DNA from: Adenophora triphylla var. japonica
Lineage: Eukaryota; Streptophyta; Magnoliopsida; Asterales; Campanulaceae
Assembly (NCBI GenBank): GCA_022495995.1
Contig: JAFEMH010000732.1
Coordinates: 186,001-250,000, forward strand
Length of the DNA: 64,000 nucleotides
Direction of reading: 5' to 3'
Shown: positions 10,244 to 22,018 of the stretch, piece by piece
Numbering within the stretch: the stretch's first letter is position 1
Layout: each line of letters starts with the position of its first letter
Notes under the pieces: model-generated
Databases searched by the model: none
What the model was told of the DNA's origin: nothing
What the model saw: only the letters and a program-made list of their open reading frames with translations
Position numbers and translations under genes: made by a program

Positions 10244-11184
10244 AGTAGATGTTCTTTATCTGATCATTCCGTCCGTCAACAAGGAACGGAACAGCAAAGT
10301 GCGTCTCTAAAGAGATTAATACACGCTGCTCAGGCTCGGATGGTGCGAAGTTTCGAATTTTAACTAGTTCAAAACTAGCATAATTGGGCCACTAGTTGAA
10401 TGATTGATCCAATTGGGCACTAGCTTGTATGATAAGGAGGATAACATTTTATTGTTACCTCTTTGAAGTTGATGAGATTAAAAACTCTTCTACTTTGTGA
10501 TTCCTAGGCAATGTGAGATTTGATTTTCCACATTCACAAACTTTTCATAAACTCATTTCCAATTGCATAATTTGAGCATTAATTTCTCATTCAACACAAT
10601 TTAATTTTGAGGAAATAAATATATCATATTAATCTACTCCAAATATAGATTATAAATATGCAATTTATTTTCATTTACATAAAATGAAATTATATTTAAT
10701 TTTTTTTATCAAATATTGATAAATCCTAATATTTAAAACCAAATTACAACACAAATTTTGATAGTTGATTAGCACATTTTACATTTGTGACAATTCATGT
10801 TAACTTGGCCACTTGATTCATTGAAAACATACCTAATGTGCTGATTAATTTTCACATACAAAAAATGCATGGCCAGTGTCCCTCGACGCATCTACTAGCA
10901 CATGGCTTTGCACATACAACCCACACATGGGAGCACATGCCTCCATTTAACCACAACACACCAATACCATTAATTTCAGTCTTTTCTTACATTCAACAAA
11001 AATATCCTTATGCTCTTTGTATCAGTGACTAACCTATCAAGACACAATTATGAGTGCCAAAAACTCATAAATATGCAATCACTAATACATTCACAATGTT
11101 GGAAATGGAAAAGGATCATTTTGTGCATCCACAATTTCAAACAAAGTGTTATGTAGCCATGGATTGACAATTTACATATGAACT
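10244..11184. other. AT-rich spacer without recognised gene
   Basis: No coding frame of recognisable family and no clear repeat ends. The base composition becomes very AT-rich at 10560-10760. It is the pre-insertion flank of the outer Tat element, whose GAACT target duplication is at 11180-11184. Confidence 0.6.
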
Positions 11185-11935
11185 TGATGTTGCTAGGAAT
11201 TTCCTCAGCAGCAACACGACCGTTGTAGTCCGATTGATACCTCCGGCTCCTTCTTCTCGCCTGCACACCAACAAACGTAACTAATCCGGGGGCGGCTCCG
11301 GCGTAAGCCCCTCCGGCGTGAGGATAAGTATCTGTCTGAGCAAGGGAAATCTGGATTGAGGAAGGGTGTTTCGTGTGTGTGGGTGAACGTACCCGGTAGG
11401 GATGACGATCCCTCATATATATACCCCCTTCCCTCGTGCTTGGCATGTGCTATCCTCACGTGCATATCTCGTGCGACAGTTAGCCTCTAACTCCACGTGT
11501 CATCATTCCATTGGTCAATCACGAGAATAAACTCAAAGCATGTGACGCTTTTTCCTTGACACAAATCACTTTTCCCAATGTCAAGCCGTTCTAGTGGGTC
11601 CCATTTTATAGATATTTATATGCCGCCCCTTATGTACCGCGCCCACTAGAATCTATCTCCCACCGAATACGATTAACCGAGCACCATGTCACCTCATTCC
11701 ATTATCTCACCGCCTTATCCCATTATCTCACGGACTATCTCGTCATTGTTATCTCGTCTCTTATCTTTCAGGTGATTTCTGCGGGATACCTTGGGTTTAC
11801 CTGATGGAGGGATACTCCTGGGCTACCTTGATCGCCATTTTACTCTTGGGCCTTTATCTTGGTTTGTGCCCTGCTTGGATCATTCTCGCTTATGGAATTG
11901 ATCCAAGCCCAACTATTATTTTTGGGGCAGCATCA
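11185..11935 (-). repeat. Outer Tat element 3' LTR (751 bp)
   Basis: Near-identical to 40621-41373, including the U5-like segment CCTCCGGCGTGAG and a minus-strand TATATATA at about 11414-11424. Outer flank GAACT is the target duplication. Confidence 0.95.
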
Positions 11936-12062
11936 GAAGTCCCTAAGTTTGAGGCGAGATTCATTTATGGTCTCGTCAAAAACTTGAAGTTTACAGTCTC
12001 CCTACTCTGTGACACGTAGTTCCTTCTCCAAGAATCTCAAACGCTGGTGACCCCTATCCACA

Positions 12063-12206
12063 CACGTGTCACCTTCCTGGCGAGCCTCCAAAATTTAATG
12101 CGCCGTCATTTGGAAACTGTGCCAAATAATGAGAGGGAAAATTTAAATTTTCACCTTAACCGTCCCATCAATAAATTCATCCCTTTTTCCTTCTCTCATA
12201 TAAATA
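12063..12206 (+). promoter_or_regulatory. Probable promoter of the outer antisense gene (G-box and TATA box)
   Basis: A CACGTG G-box (within ACACGTGT) at 12063-12068 lies 131 bp upstream of a consensus TATAAATA at 12199-12206. The first candidate ATG of the antisense gene is at 12610, leaving a long pyrimidine-rich leader. Orientation and spacing fit a plus-strand plant promoter separate from the minus-strand LTR promoter. Inferred from sequence only. Confidence 0.55.
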
Positions 12207-12609
12207 CCACTCTCTACTCTTTAATTCCTCTTTTTGCTCTTCGTGTTTTCCTTCAACTATCCCAAATTCTGGCAACTCGAACCTTCAATTCCGACGAACC
12301 TACCTAACTTTTCCACCGTTCTTTTCTGGATTTTTTCCCTAACTTTGTTTCTTGACCACTATTTCGTGCATTGGTTACTGATTTGAAGTTGATTTGGAGT
12401 CCTCTTCTTTGTTTCCAAGAAATTCGTTCTTTTACTCTGGCGATTCTTCATCTTCTCCGGCAGATCTTCATATTCTCAGGTAATTCTCTTAAAACCCTTC
12501 ATATTCTTTAAACCCTCAAGTTTTGATCTTTCATTTTTTCCCAACTATTTGGTTCTGTTGTTATTCCATCTTTCCCCTTGTTTCTTCAATTTTTTCCAAA
12601 TTTCCCTTT

Positions 12610-15293
12610 ATGGCGAGATACAAGAACTGTGCCAGACAGGTCAAGTATGGTAGGTGTCGCGTCACAGGCGGCTTATACAGACGCCTGTGCGGACTACTTG
12701 GGCGAGATTGCCCAAGGCCGACATTGTTAGGTTGCTAGTTGAAAAATGGGTCGATCCCGCAGTGATTGATTCTCTTGAGATCCAAGGCCGCTTCTTTCTT
12801 CCCCCTTCAGCCCCTATGTCTCACATTTTTACTTCTAATATATAATTAGTTCGATTTAAAAAAGACAAGTATGATCCCAATCTAAGCGACTCATCTGAAT
12901 CCCACTGTGTCACTGACCCTTATTCGAAGCGTAGGATGCATTATAAATCTGTCCTTTCTTCTTCTTCTTCTTCCAGTGAACATAGCGAGATGGATGATGA
13001 GGTGACCTATTCTCCCGCCGCGACATCCAGCAATCCCCCTCCCACTGAGGTTCAAAATCTAAATTTAAATGAAGGTAACCTTTTTACCAATCCCGCACAT
13101 GCTGAGGCGGGATCCTCTCTCGCTCCTCATAACCCAGAAACAAGTTCCCTTATGCCTAACCCCATCACCACTTGGCACACTCTCTACAACATAGATCATT
13201 CCATTTACCATATCTCTGATTACCAAGGAAATACCTCTCTCGCAAATTTAAGAGAAATGCGGGATGGCATAGTGGTTTTCCCTTCTCAACTTAAGGCGGG
13301 CCTTAGAATTCCCCTAGATCCTTTTCTCTGTGAAGTTTTATATAAAGCCCAAGCCATGATTATGGAGATTCACCCCAATGCCATAAGGATTATTACTACT
13401 TTTATCACCATCTGTCGCGCCTTGAGGAAAGAACCCACTGTCACAGCTTTAGTCAGTCTATTCAAAGGATACAAGCAAACCACCAAACCTGATAACGAGA
13501 CAGAGGAAACCCGCCTTTCTCTTCAATACCAACGGGGTCCCAAAGTTCTTAATCCCTTGCCAGCCAAAGTTCACGAATGGTTGAGCGACCCACTTTTCGT
13601 TGTCTCCAGCGTAGGATGGTCTCATCCCGTCGATCTTCACCCCATTAAACCCCAAGTTGAAACCCGCGATGCCTCAGTTGTTGGCGATAACGCTCTTTGT
13701 GCCGCCATCCGTGCCCTTGTTGCCCTTCTCGCGGATTCTCCCGATAATACACCCCAACCTCTCATCTCCTAGAGGGGCATTTTGGCCGAATAGAGAATTG
13801 CTTGATCAAGTGGGATTGGGGACAACTTGCCTCTTATCCCGCCGCGAGTTTCGATAATTCATACCTATTTTGATGGTTGGGAGCGACATTCAGAAAACAA
13901 ATATTCTCACGAATGTCAATCGTGCAAGGGTACTCGTTGTTGTCCCGCAATGAATGTTGTTCTTTGTGTGTCTCTTCTTTTATCTTCTCTTTATTTCAAT
14001 TTGATTTACACTTGAATAGCTCTAATTTCCAATTTTCTTTTTCTTTGTTTCTAGATCATCGAGCCAAATCCATGGAAAGTCGCCAGATTGCCAACGTGGA
14101 CACTGACAAAAGAAGAAAGAGGGTGGCCAGTGCCCGCGATGCTGCTCTATTTCTCCTTCTCGCCAATCTTCCGTTGCCTCTATCTCGCGACGAAACCGAT
14201 GCGAAGGAAATTGCCCTTGAGAAATCTCAGGGTACATCAAAGGCCCGAGCCAAACCCGCCAATCCAGACAGTCGCTCTAAGTAACAGAAAAGGATTGCTG
14301 CTGTGTCAACCAAGGTCACTCCTTCTGCTCAACCAAATGTTCCACCAAGTACTTCTGATGCTCCCATCCTTCCATCTTCTGAAGGCAATGTCCCGCCAAC
14401 TTTCATCCCGCCAATTGGTGGCGTATCTGTAGAAGAAACAACTGATCTTCCCCTTTCTGGCTCTATTCAAACCAACTCTCCAGCTCCTGAAGCTGATGCT
14501 GTTGAGCCCCACCAAGGTGTATTCCTCCTTCATCTCGCGAAGTAGAAATCTGCGACTTAACCACCGTCTCTAACTCGCCTCCAACTCCTCGCGACCCACA
14601 TCTTCCTACTGATCTCCCTGCTCCTAGCTGGCTCCAAGAAAACTTTGTGAAGCCCATCGACTTTGAAGGGCTCTGTGAACTGAGCAAGGAGGCCGCTAGA
14701 GTCCCTCGCTTAAAGGGATTGATCAATGAAACTCGAGGTGTTGAGGAGAGTCTAATAGGTAGCTCCGCTTTGATTCACGCTAGCGATCCAATCCAGGTGC
14801 GAAAAGTGACGGATATGGATGTAGACCATGCCGCTTGCCAGGCCGGGATTCATCTGTCATGGGTATGTCGCTCTTCCTTTCCTTGACTATTTGGAACTTT
14901 ATTCATTTTTGTCCTTGACTTACACATTGCTTTTTCCCTACCTTGGAGCCTCTGTAATGGGTATGAGCGAGAAAAACCATCGCCTTACCAAAGATCTAAA
15001 GCAGTTAGAGATTGCCAACCAAATTCTGTGAAAAGATAAAGATACCCTCCGTGGTCGTGTCGGAAGGCGAGATGCCACTATTGCTGATTTGGAAAAAGAG
15101 CGGGATACCCTAAAAACAAATTTAACTTCTTCTCAATTTAATCTTACTTCGTGCAAGGATGAGCTCAATACTGCTAATGAGGATATTTCCAAGCTTAAAG
15201 GCGAGATCGAGGCTATAAAGAAAACCCATTCCGCTGACACTCAATTCTTACAAGGCGAGATTGCCCAATTGCAGGAGGAAGTCACTGGGAAAG
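12610..15293 (+). pseudogene. Outer antisense gene, 5' part: putative gypsy-type transposon protein plus coiled coil
   Basis: Plus-strand frames run antisense to the Tat pol genes. 12654-13772 (one frame, with an internal stop at about 12843) encodes a Ser-rich stretch, then IPLDPFLCEVLYKAQAMIME, HPNAIRIITTFITICRALRK and LVSLFKGYKQ. This is the pattern of the Pfam family called putative gypsy type transposon (PF04195, Transposase_28). After stops and frame changes, 14070-14545 is a low-complexity Pro/Ser/Ala linker, 14647-14862 a short conserved-looking segment (KPIDFEGLCELSKEAARVPR), and 14957-15293 a heptad-like coiled coil (ERDTLKTNLTSSQFNL, DELNTANEDISKLKGEIE). Function is unknown for the family. 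Several stops make this copy a pseudogene. The inner element interrupts it at 15293. Confidence 0.75.
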
Positions 15294-15597
15294 TGTAAGT
15301 ACCCAAATCTGGCTCATGCCTTCCGGTTAAATTTCCCGGCAATTTCGGTAAGTTTTCTGGTAATTCCCCAGACCTTCCTAGTGTTCCGGAAACATTCCGG
15401 AACTGTTTTTAATTAAATAAGGGCTGAAGGGAATCCTTCCTAATTAAGAAACACGTTTTTCTTAATTAGGAGGGAAGGTTCTAGAATTTGCCACCTTGCA
15501 TGGTTCTAGAATGCTGAGTCATTGTGGATAATGCCGCACGGCTGCATTAGCTCGCTGCCCCTAGCCGCACGGCTTCATTAGCCTTATCCAGACTGCC

Positions 15598-15605
15598 TAT
15601 AAATA
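15598..15605 (+). promoter_or_regulatory. TATA box of inner element 5' LTR
   Basis: TATAAATA 304 bp into the LTR. The same offset holds in the 3' LTR (28889-28896). Confidence 0.75.
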
Positions 15606-15919
15606 GAGCCCTCCTCTACCCATTTCATAAGCAACAATCAACACACAAATCACTCACAAACACTCCAAAGACGTGAAGAACACTGCTGGAAGATCCAAGA
15701 AGGTGAAGAAGAAGGCCAAGAAGCTCCCTCCCTCCTCCTTGAAGATCCAAGACCAACCTCTCCTCCTAGCTCCGCCCGACGAAGAAGAAGGAAGCCATTG
15801 GTAACCTCGCACGCCCTAACCTCGCATCCTAATTGCTTTATAAATTGCTCATTGCATTACTTTTATATTGCTTGGGACTTGGTAGATTAAAGATCATATC
15901 TTCATATTCCCCCTTCCCC

Positions 15920-16330
15920 TTTTGCATGCATTAGACATCATTTGTCATAAAAATGTAGTCTTTTCCTATAAAGGTGCATCCTTTGCACCTAAAACCCCAA
16001 TTTTCAAATAAAAATGTCATCTTTATGCATCATTTGCATATAAAAATCAAATCTTTCCAATCAAAATGCATCACTTGCATCCAAAGTCATATTTCCAAGC
16101 ATCATTTGCTTTAAAGACCATGTATTTACCATAAACTAGCATCATATGCTTTTCAAAATGCAATCTTTATGCATCATTTGCATAATGAATGCCAATTTCT
16201 TCAACAAAAATGCATCATTTGCATAAAAATCAAATCTTTATGCATCATTTGCAATAAAGATCATTTCTTTAAACTAAGTGCATCATTTGCAACCCAAAAA
16301 TGTCATCTTTTCATTAAAGTGTCATTTTTT
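15920..16330 (+). repeat. ATTTGCAT-rich irregular repeat in inner LTR
   Basis: Many variants of ATGCATCATTTGCAT at irregular 20-45 bp spacing, downstream of the likely transcription start. The same array is in the 3' LTR (29211-29621). Confidence 0.8.
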
Positions 16331-17018
16331 ACATACATTTCCCCCATTCCCCCATTAGCAACCTAGGAACGGACCGGTGTAAAAGATCCTATCTTTACAT
16401 CGTTCCTTCCATTAAAGGTTCCATAATCTCTTTAGAAAGGGACACCTTGAACCCTATATCTCCAATTATCGCTTAAGAAAGAGTATGAAGCATCTATACG
16501 AGCTCGACCGTCTTAAAGCGTAGGATTGATGGGCTAAGGACCTTCCTTTTCTAAAAGAACCTCATCTTTGACCATAAAGAGAGTCATTCTCTCGATCACG
16601 CAAGTCCCGAGGGTCCCGAGGTTAAAATGCGATGATCACAAGTCACAAGATGAGAGCGGGATCATAATCCCAAATACATAAATACCAAGAAATCCCGAGC
16701 GACAACCAACAAATGGTTTGTACGTCCGGAAGACGACTTGGGACATTCCCTCCTTATTTTCAAACACATGCACACAAGAAAGCACCCAAGCAAGCACGAT
16801 TAATGAAATCATGGGAGACTTGCTCCGGCAATGCACTTTGGGTGAACGCAAAACGTTCTTCCCAAGGGGTAACTTAACCTCCGAACCCATAAAACCTTTT
16901 TTTCAAAGTTTTGAGGTAATCAAAATGGCGTGGCGACTCCGTTTTTCAAATTAAACCGGATGTCTTCAAACTCGCGTGAATCCAACAAAAAACAAAATTT
17001 GGGCACACATTCACAGTT

Positions 17019-17036
17019 TGGCGACTCCGCTGGGGA
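17019..17036 (+). other. Inner element primer binding site
   Basis: TGGCGACTCCGCTGGGGA, three bases after the LTR end. I know this motif as the Ogre-type site said to pair with an Arg-tRNA; the tRNA was not checked here. Confidence 0.75.
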
Positions 17037-19329
17037 AAATCCCAAAGGAGAAAAGCTTTTATTTTCAAAACAAAAAAAAATCGATACTCGGTATATAGGT
17101 GGAAACCACTTACCCTTCCTGTACACTCCCTGATGTGGGAGTTGGGATAACCGGTGGTTTAACAATCCACGTACCAGTATCCCTTTTCGAAAAGAATTTT
17201 GAAAAAATAAAAGAAAGCTTTTCCCTTTGAGCGGGTTAGACTCCCATCGCCGATTTCATTAATCATGCTTGCTTTCTTTACCATGCATTGCATCATTTGC
17301 ATCTTGGAATCTGTGCATACTTTGAACGGGAAACAACCCGAAAAATAGCAAAAGGAGTGGAACCTGGAAAATTGATCCATGCAGTCGTACGGCTCAATCC
17401 TCATTGGATTCTGACCGGGCGACCTCAGTGGCAATTCCACCAGGAAAAATCATGGTTAATCGGGCAGTCCTAGCAGCTTGGGGCTACTCGGCTCCATGAT
17501 CGATCGGGCTCCCAGAAAATTTACGTGCTTACGTGTTGCATTCTCCCCGTCCCGAAAATCATTCCTTTAAAACACATTCATGAAAATCTCTGTTTTAACT
17601 CAAAAAGGAACATTTTTAGGAGACCGCACACTACGCGCACCTGATATATCCTGTACACTTTTGCACGCACGTCCTTCAAACCCGAGGGTGGTTCCAGCTG
17701 CAGTCACGAACAGCCTTACGATGCTCCCGGGCGCGCACGGAATCATCCCAACCTCCCCATGGCAGCCAGTGTCGACCAATGCACAGTCCGTGTCACACAT
17801 TTCAAAAAACCGTGACTTTGGTTGGTTTTTGGTCTAGTCCGTGTCATATAGCCCAGTTGCATACCCTCGTAAAGGTCAAGCCTTAGTTCATAACGGAAGA
17901 AGAACTCTGCCAAAATTCCAACAAGGAAAAATTGGCGAGATCTCAACTCCGACATTGACTATTGACCTTGACCTGCACGGAATGCGTAAGAGTCAAGACC
18001 GAGTCTTTGCCAACAAATCAAAAGATCTTTCGCTCAAGCGAAGCTCTGCTAAAATTCCGACAAGGAAAAATTGGCAAGATTTTGACCCGGCATTGACTTC
18101 GATTCTAACTCACGCCCGGCGTATGCAACGAAGTTCAATGTGACACTGTGTCATCCGGCTTTTGCCGCCCGACCCATGCCTATTATCTTCTCGGACATTA
18201 CCGAAAGTCAAAACGTCATTCGCTCAAGCGAAATTCTGCCAAAATCCTATCAAGGCAGAAAGACGAGACTTTCCCGATATTGCCTTGACTATAATCCGCA
18301 TCGCTCGTGCGTTGAAAGTTCCTATGACCCGCTAGACCCGTTAGGAGCGTTCTTTAATTTCGGTCGGTGGGATCCGAGTGCCCTATAGGACCCTCGCCCG
18401 GGGCTGTCCACCCTGGGAGGTCGAAATACAGGTGAAATACGAGGGGCTTATAGACGTAGTGACGGAACCCACTGATCCAGGATCTAGAGTAGTTGCGAAA
18501 AAGAAGGGCAAACCCCCTTTTCCAACCAAATAGAAATTAATAAAAGACATTGTTTTAAGTAAATTTGAACAATTAATGTAATCATAATTGCATTTTCCTA
18601 TCTCTGATAACCCTAATCGAGACCTCCTCGGTCCGATTTCTGATTTTCTATTCCGACCTTTCACGGTCAAACCCTAATCGAGACCTCCTTGGTCCGATTT
18701 CCGATTTTCTATCCCGACCTTTCACGGTCAAACCCTAATCGAGACCTCCTTGGTCCGATTTCCGATTTTCTATCCCGACCTTTCATGGTCAAACCCTAAT
18801 CGAGACCTCCTCGGTTCGATTTTCGATTTTCTATTCCGACCTTTCATGGTCAAACCCTAATCGAGACCTCCTCGGTCCGATCTCCGGTTTTCCGTCTCGA
18901 CCTTTCGTGGTCAAATCCCTAATCAAGATCTCCTTGGTCCGATTTCTAATTTTCTATCTCGACCTCTCATGGTCAAATCCCTAATCGAGACCTCCTCGGT
19001 CCGATTTCCGATTTTCTATCTCGACATTTCATGGTCAAATCCTTAATCTAGACCTCCTCGGTCCGATTTCCGATTTCCTATCTCGACCTTTCATGGTCAA
19101 ATCCTTAATCGAGACCTCCTCGGTCCATTCTCCAATTTTCAATCTTGACCTTTCAAAGGTCTCATCTTTTCCGATCAATTAGGATTAGGAGAAAATGTGT
19201 TTCGAGCAAAAGTTAAAGCGATAAGTGCATGTTACTTGAGCCTTCAGCCTAAACACTTACCTTCGAGTCTAAAACTTACCTATCCCCGAGTCTAAACCTT
19301 GCCTATCCCTTTCCCGCAGCGAGAAAGAA
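17037..19329 (+). repeat. Inner element leader with dispersed repeats
   Basis: No gene recognised. Three dispersed copies of a segment containing TCTGCCAAAATTCC and AAGGAAAAATTGGC occur near 17904, 18045 and 18233 (the third diverged). The 61-bp array at 18608-19150 is listed separately. Ogre-type elements are known for long leaders, so this fits. Confidence 0.7.
18608..19150 (+). repeat. 61-bp minisatellite, 9 copies
   Basis: Units carry CTAATCGAGACCTCCTCGGT, then CCGATTTCCGATTTTCTAT and CGACCTTTCATGGTC. Copies recur every about 61 bp with substitutions. It lies just ahead of gag. Confidence 0.93.
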
Positions 19330-20249
19330 GTGAGCGAGAATACTGGGTCAGCGGCTTTTCAGAAAACCTTAGGTTCAGATAGTTCATCAGCTCAGAGAGT
19401 CAGAATGGCAGATTTGACAGAAAACAGTGAGGGTGCAGGAAATCAGATGATTAGGAAGGAAGAGTTAGTCCTGGCTTTGGAAAATGCCCAGAAGGTTCAT
19501 GAAGAGCAGCTGTCATTGCTCATCGGTGCTCTTCGCCGTCATGGGGTTCAGATAGTGGTCGAGTCCAACGGTTCCCTGGCTATGGTAGAAGATGAGACTC
19601 CAGAAGTAGCCATCTCAGCTCCCCCGACCTATAACCAATACCTTCCTCCATCCACATATGATCCCTTGCCAAGGATCACTTCTCCTCGGTCCTTTCTAAC
19701 ATCCCAGCTCATCAGGGCTCCATCGCCCTCAGCTCCTTAGAACGGATTAGGCTTCACCCCACCTGTTTCTCGCTCAAGCACATACTGCCAGTTTATGCTC
19801 CAACCTCACATAATCAGTTTGAGATATGTGGCTATGTTCTGAAGCCCCTATACCCACCTGAGTGCGATCATGAGTTTCCAAAGGATGATTCGAGTTTTCA
19901 GTTGTCACCTACCGGACTTAATGAATTCAGCCATCAGTTTGCTACAACAAGTCCTGTTGCCAGTTCCGGTAACCCGAGAGTCCCCGTTGACCCCCATGTG
20001 GCAATGTTGATGGAGCAAGTGAAACAGATGCAAGAAAAGTTTGACCTCATGATGAGTATCAATACTCCCTTGACCCAAGATGTCGAACCAGGCAAGGAAA
20101 TGACTCCACTGAGCATAACCCAATACCAAGCAGCAACCGTACCTGGCTCAGCACCAGGAAAGAGTGTCGTAGCTTCCTTCAGCCAAATCCAACAATGGAA
20201 CCAACTGGACAACGGAACTCCGAGTCTTGAGAACAACAATGTCTCCTGA
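19330..20249 (+). pseudogene. Inner element gag, N-terminal pieces
   Basis: Two open stretches in the plus strand. 19330-19740 (ATG at 19405, MADLTENSEGAGNQMIRKEE, then a helical ALENAQKVHEEQLSLLIGAL and a Pro-rich tail) and 19902-20249 (HVAMLMEQVKQMQEKFDLMM). Position after the leader and the charged helical segments fit the Tat/Ogre gag N-terminus. The usual central Retrotrans_gag core, with its conserved Trp-containing helices, is not seen between these pieces and the zinc-knuckle part, so the polyprotein seems internally deleted. Identification is by context and style, not by a strong motif. Confidence 0.6.
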
Positions 20250-20267
20250 AAACTCCGCAATACGGAT

Positions 20268-20783
20268 ATGCCTTTAAGCAAGATTCTGGCAGAGCTGATG
20301 AAAGAAAAGCTGATAAAGCCACTGGAGAATTGGAAGCCCAAGAACCCCAACGTTCGGGTGGATGAGTCTAAGCATTGTCTTTTCCATCAATACCCTGGGC
20401 ACGACACTGATGATTGCACCTATTTGAGGCATGAGATCCAGAAATTGATAGAAAAAGGGAAGCTCGAGAACCTCCATGGGCCAAAAACAGAAAGTTATGG
20501 TAAGAGGACAATTCAGGAAGTGCAAGGTCAGAAACGTCAGCCTGATGATTTTGGGATGCCCATAAGCAAAGTTTTCGATGATTTGGTGAAACGAGGCCTT
20601 CTCACACCTCTCAAGGATTATAAGCCAAGAAACCCCAGTAGAGTTGGCAGGACCAAGTTCTGCGAGTACCACAAGCATTTTGGTCATGTGACAGACAAGT
20701 GTGTGGATCTGAAGAAAGAAATTCAGTGGCTGATCTACGAAGGAAAGCTCAAGTTACCTGGCAGTCCAACCAGCGAAGAGTAG
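20268..20783 (+). CDS. Inner element gag C-terminus with duplicated zinc-knuckle module
   Basis: A 171-codon frame with two tandem copies of one module: MPLSKILAELMKEKLIKPLE then CLFHQYPGHDTDDC, and MPISKVFDDLVKRGLLTPLK then CEYHKHFGHVTDKC. Each ends in a helix of the EIQxLIxxGKL type. The C-x2-H-x4-H-x4-C knuckle and following helix are the nucleic-acid-binding end of Tat/Ogre gag, which usually shows one copy. The frame is intact. It is the last sense-strand coding piece of the element; no protease or pol follows. Confidence 0.78.
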   Translation: MPLSKILAELMKEKLIKPLENWKPKNPNVRVDESKHCLFHQYPGHDTDDCTYLRHEIQKLIEKGKLENLHGPKTESYGKRTIQEVQGQKRQPDDFGMPISKVFDDLVKRGLLTPLKDYKPRNPSRVGRTKFCEYHKHFGHVTDKCVDLKKEIQWLIYEGKLKLPGSPTSEE

Positions 20784-21325
20784 CTAGACTAGGGTCTACT
20801 TATCCTTGAGTAAGAAAAAAAAAAAAGGAAAAAAATAGTCTCTCAGTCAACCTTCATAGGTTCTAGTTCTTTTCTCTTTCAATCAAGTCCTCTACGGACA
20901 TTGTATTTAATCTTCAATTTTCTATAAAAAAGTCTTCTTCTTTTCTTGCTAGACTTAAGACATTATTTGCACACCTACATTACATTTAATGAAATGTTTT
21001 TATTTTATATGATCATTTGCATTGCTCAACGAATAATCTCTTGAAATAATAAACGCTCTGATTAATCGATGTGAGAAAGTCAACTGATGCCTTCCCCATA
21101 CACTTTCCTTACCTTACAAAAGCCTTCATCAAGCCATACATTTTCCCAATCATGCCCCCACCTTCATCTTGACCAAGTCAACGACGGCGGCAACATCAAG
21201 GGACAACAAAAGGCCACTCAGCTTCAAAAGATTGACCCCGTGTCGGCAACAACCTCAAGGGTATCAAGAATGTTCAAGCAGGGGCTCGCCTTGGTCCTCG
21301 GGTGCTTTAGAAAATAAAAAAATGT

Positions 21326-21511
21326 GGTGCAAAAAGAGTAATGCCCAGCTAGGCTGAAAATCCCAAAAAAGGGCAGTCTAGGCAAAAAAACAGGATTGCA
21401 CATAAAAAGAAACAAAAAAGAGAAAATCTTAGTGCAAAAAGAGTAATGCCCAGCTAGGCTGAAAATCCCAAAAAAGGGCAGTCTAGGCAAAAAACAGGGT
21501 CGCACATAAAA
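21326..21511 (+). repeat. Direct repeat of about 105 bp, two copies
   Basis: GTGCAAAAAGAGTAATGCCC begins each copy (about 21326 and 21431), followed by AGCTAGGCTGAAAATCCC and GGGCAGTCTAGGC. Confidence 0.9.
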
Positions 21512-21868
21512 AAAAATGAGGCCAAGGACCCAGCGTCACCAATCAAAAGCTTGACGGACAGGCAAGACCAAAGCTCAGAAAATGAAAGTTGTCGATAACA
21601 ATGGGACGGCCGAAGTAAAGACAGAAGCATTTAAGCACGTGCAAATCCTTTCTCCCCCAATGAAAGAGGAAGCAATCAGAAACAGCCGTCCAAGAATGAC
21701 TTGGTCAAATAACCATCCCGAGGCCCACGCCTCATCATCTCATCTAAACCTTTTCACTAAAGGAACCACAAATCCCATTTCCCAAAGCCAAACACAGTCC
21801 GACCAAGGCCGAACTACGGCGACCTGAGCTCCTCACAACGAGGGGAACGTAGGCAACCAGCAATGGTC

Positions 21869-22018
21869 CGGTCATAAGCACAGTCAAATCCCAGAAAATC
21901 CGGTCTCATCGGATAACCTCTCCCATAAGCACAGTCAAATCCCAGAAAATTCGGTCTCATCGGATAACCTCTCCCATAGACACAGTCAGATCCCAGAAAA
22001 CCCGGTCTCATCAATGAC
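21869..22018 (+). repeat. About 56-bp unit in triplicate
   Basis: Three copies of CATAAGCACAGTCAAATCCC...CGGTCTCATC, the last diverged. Confidence 0.9.

Larger units (their letters stand above)
15294..17015 (+). repeat. Inner element 5' LTR (1722 bp)
   Basis: Same length as 28585-30306 with only scattered mismatches seen. TATAAATA at 15598-15605. 15920-16330 is packed with TCATTTGCAT-type words. Confidence 0.97.

Noticed and set aside
13930..14055. Possible intron ending TTTGTTTCTAG before ATCATCGAGCC in the outer antisense gene
   Set aside because: The acceptor looks good, but no convincing donor and frame join was found.
14863..14948. Possible intron (GTATGT...TTGGAG) in the outer antisense gene
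   Set aside because: Splicing would enter a frame with an immediate stop (CCT CTG TAA); the downstream coiled coil is in a different phase. It may still be real with an extra frameshift, but I do not claim it.
18608..19150. CRISPR-like array
   Set aside because: Adjacent head-to-tail 61-bp units without unique spacers; a plain minisatellite. The same applies to 27609-28125, 35675-35870 and 57363-57600.
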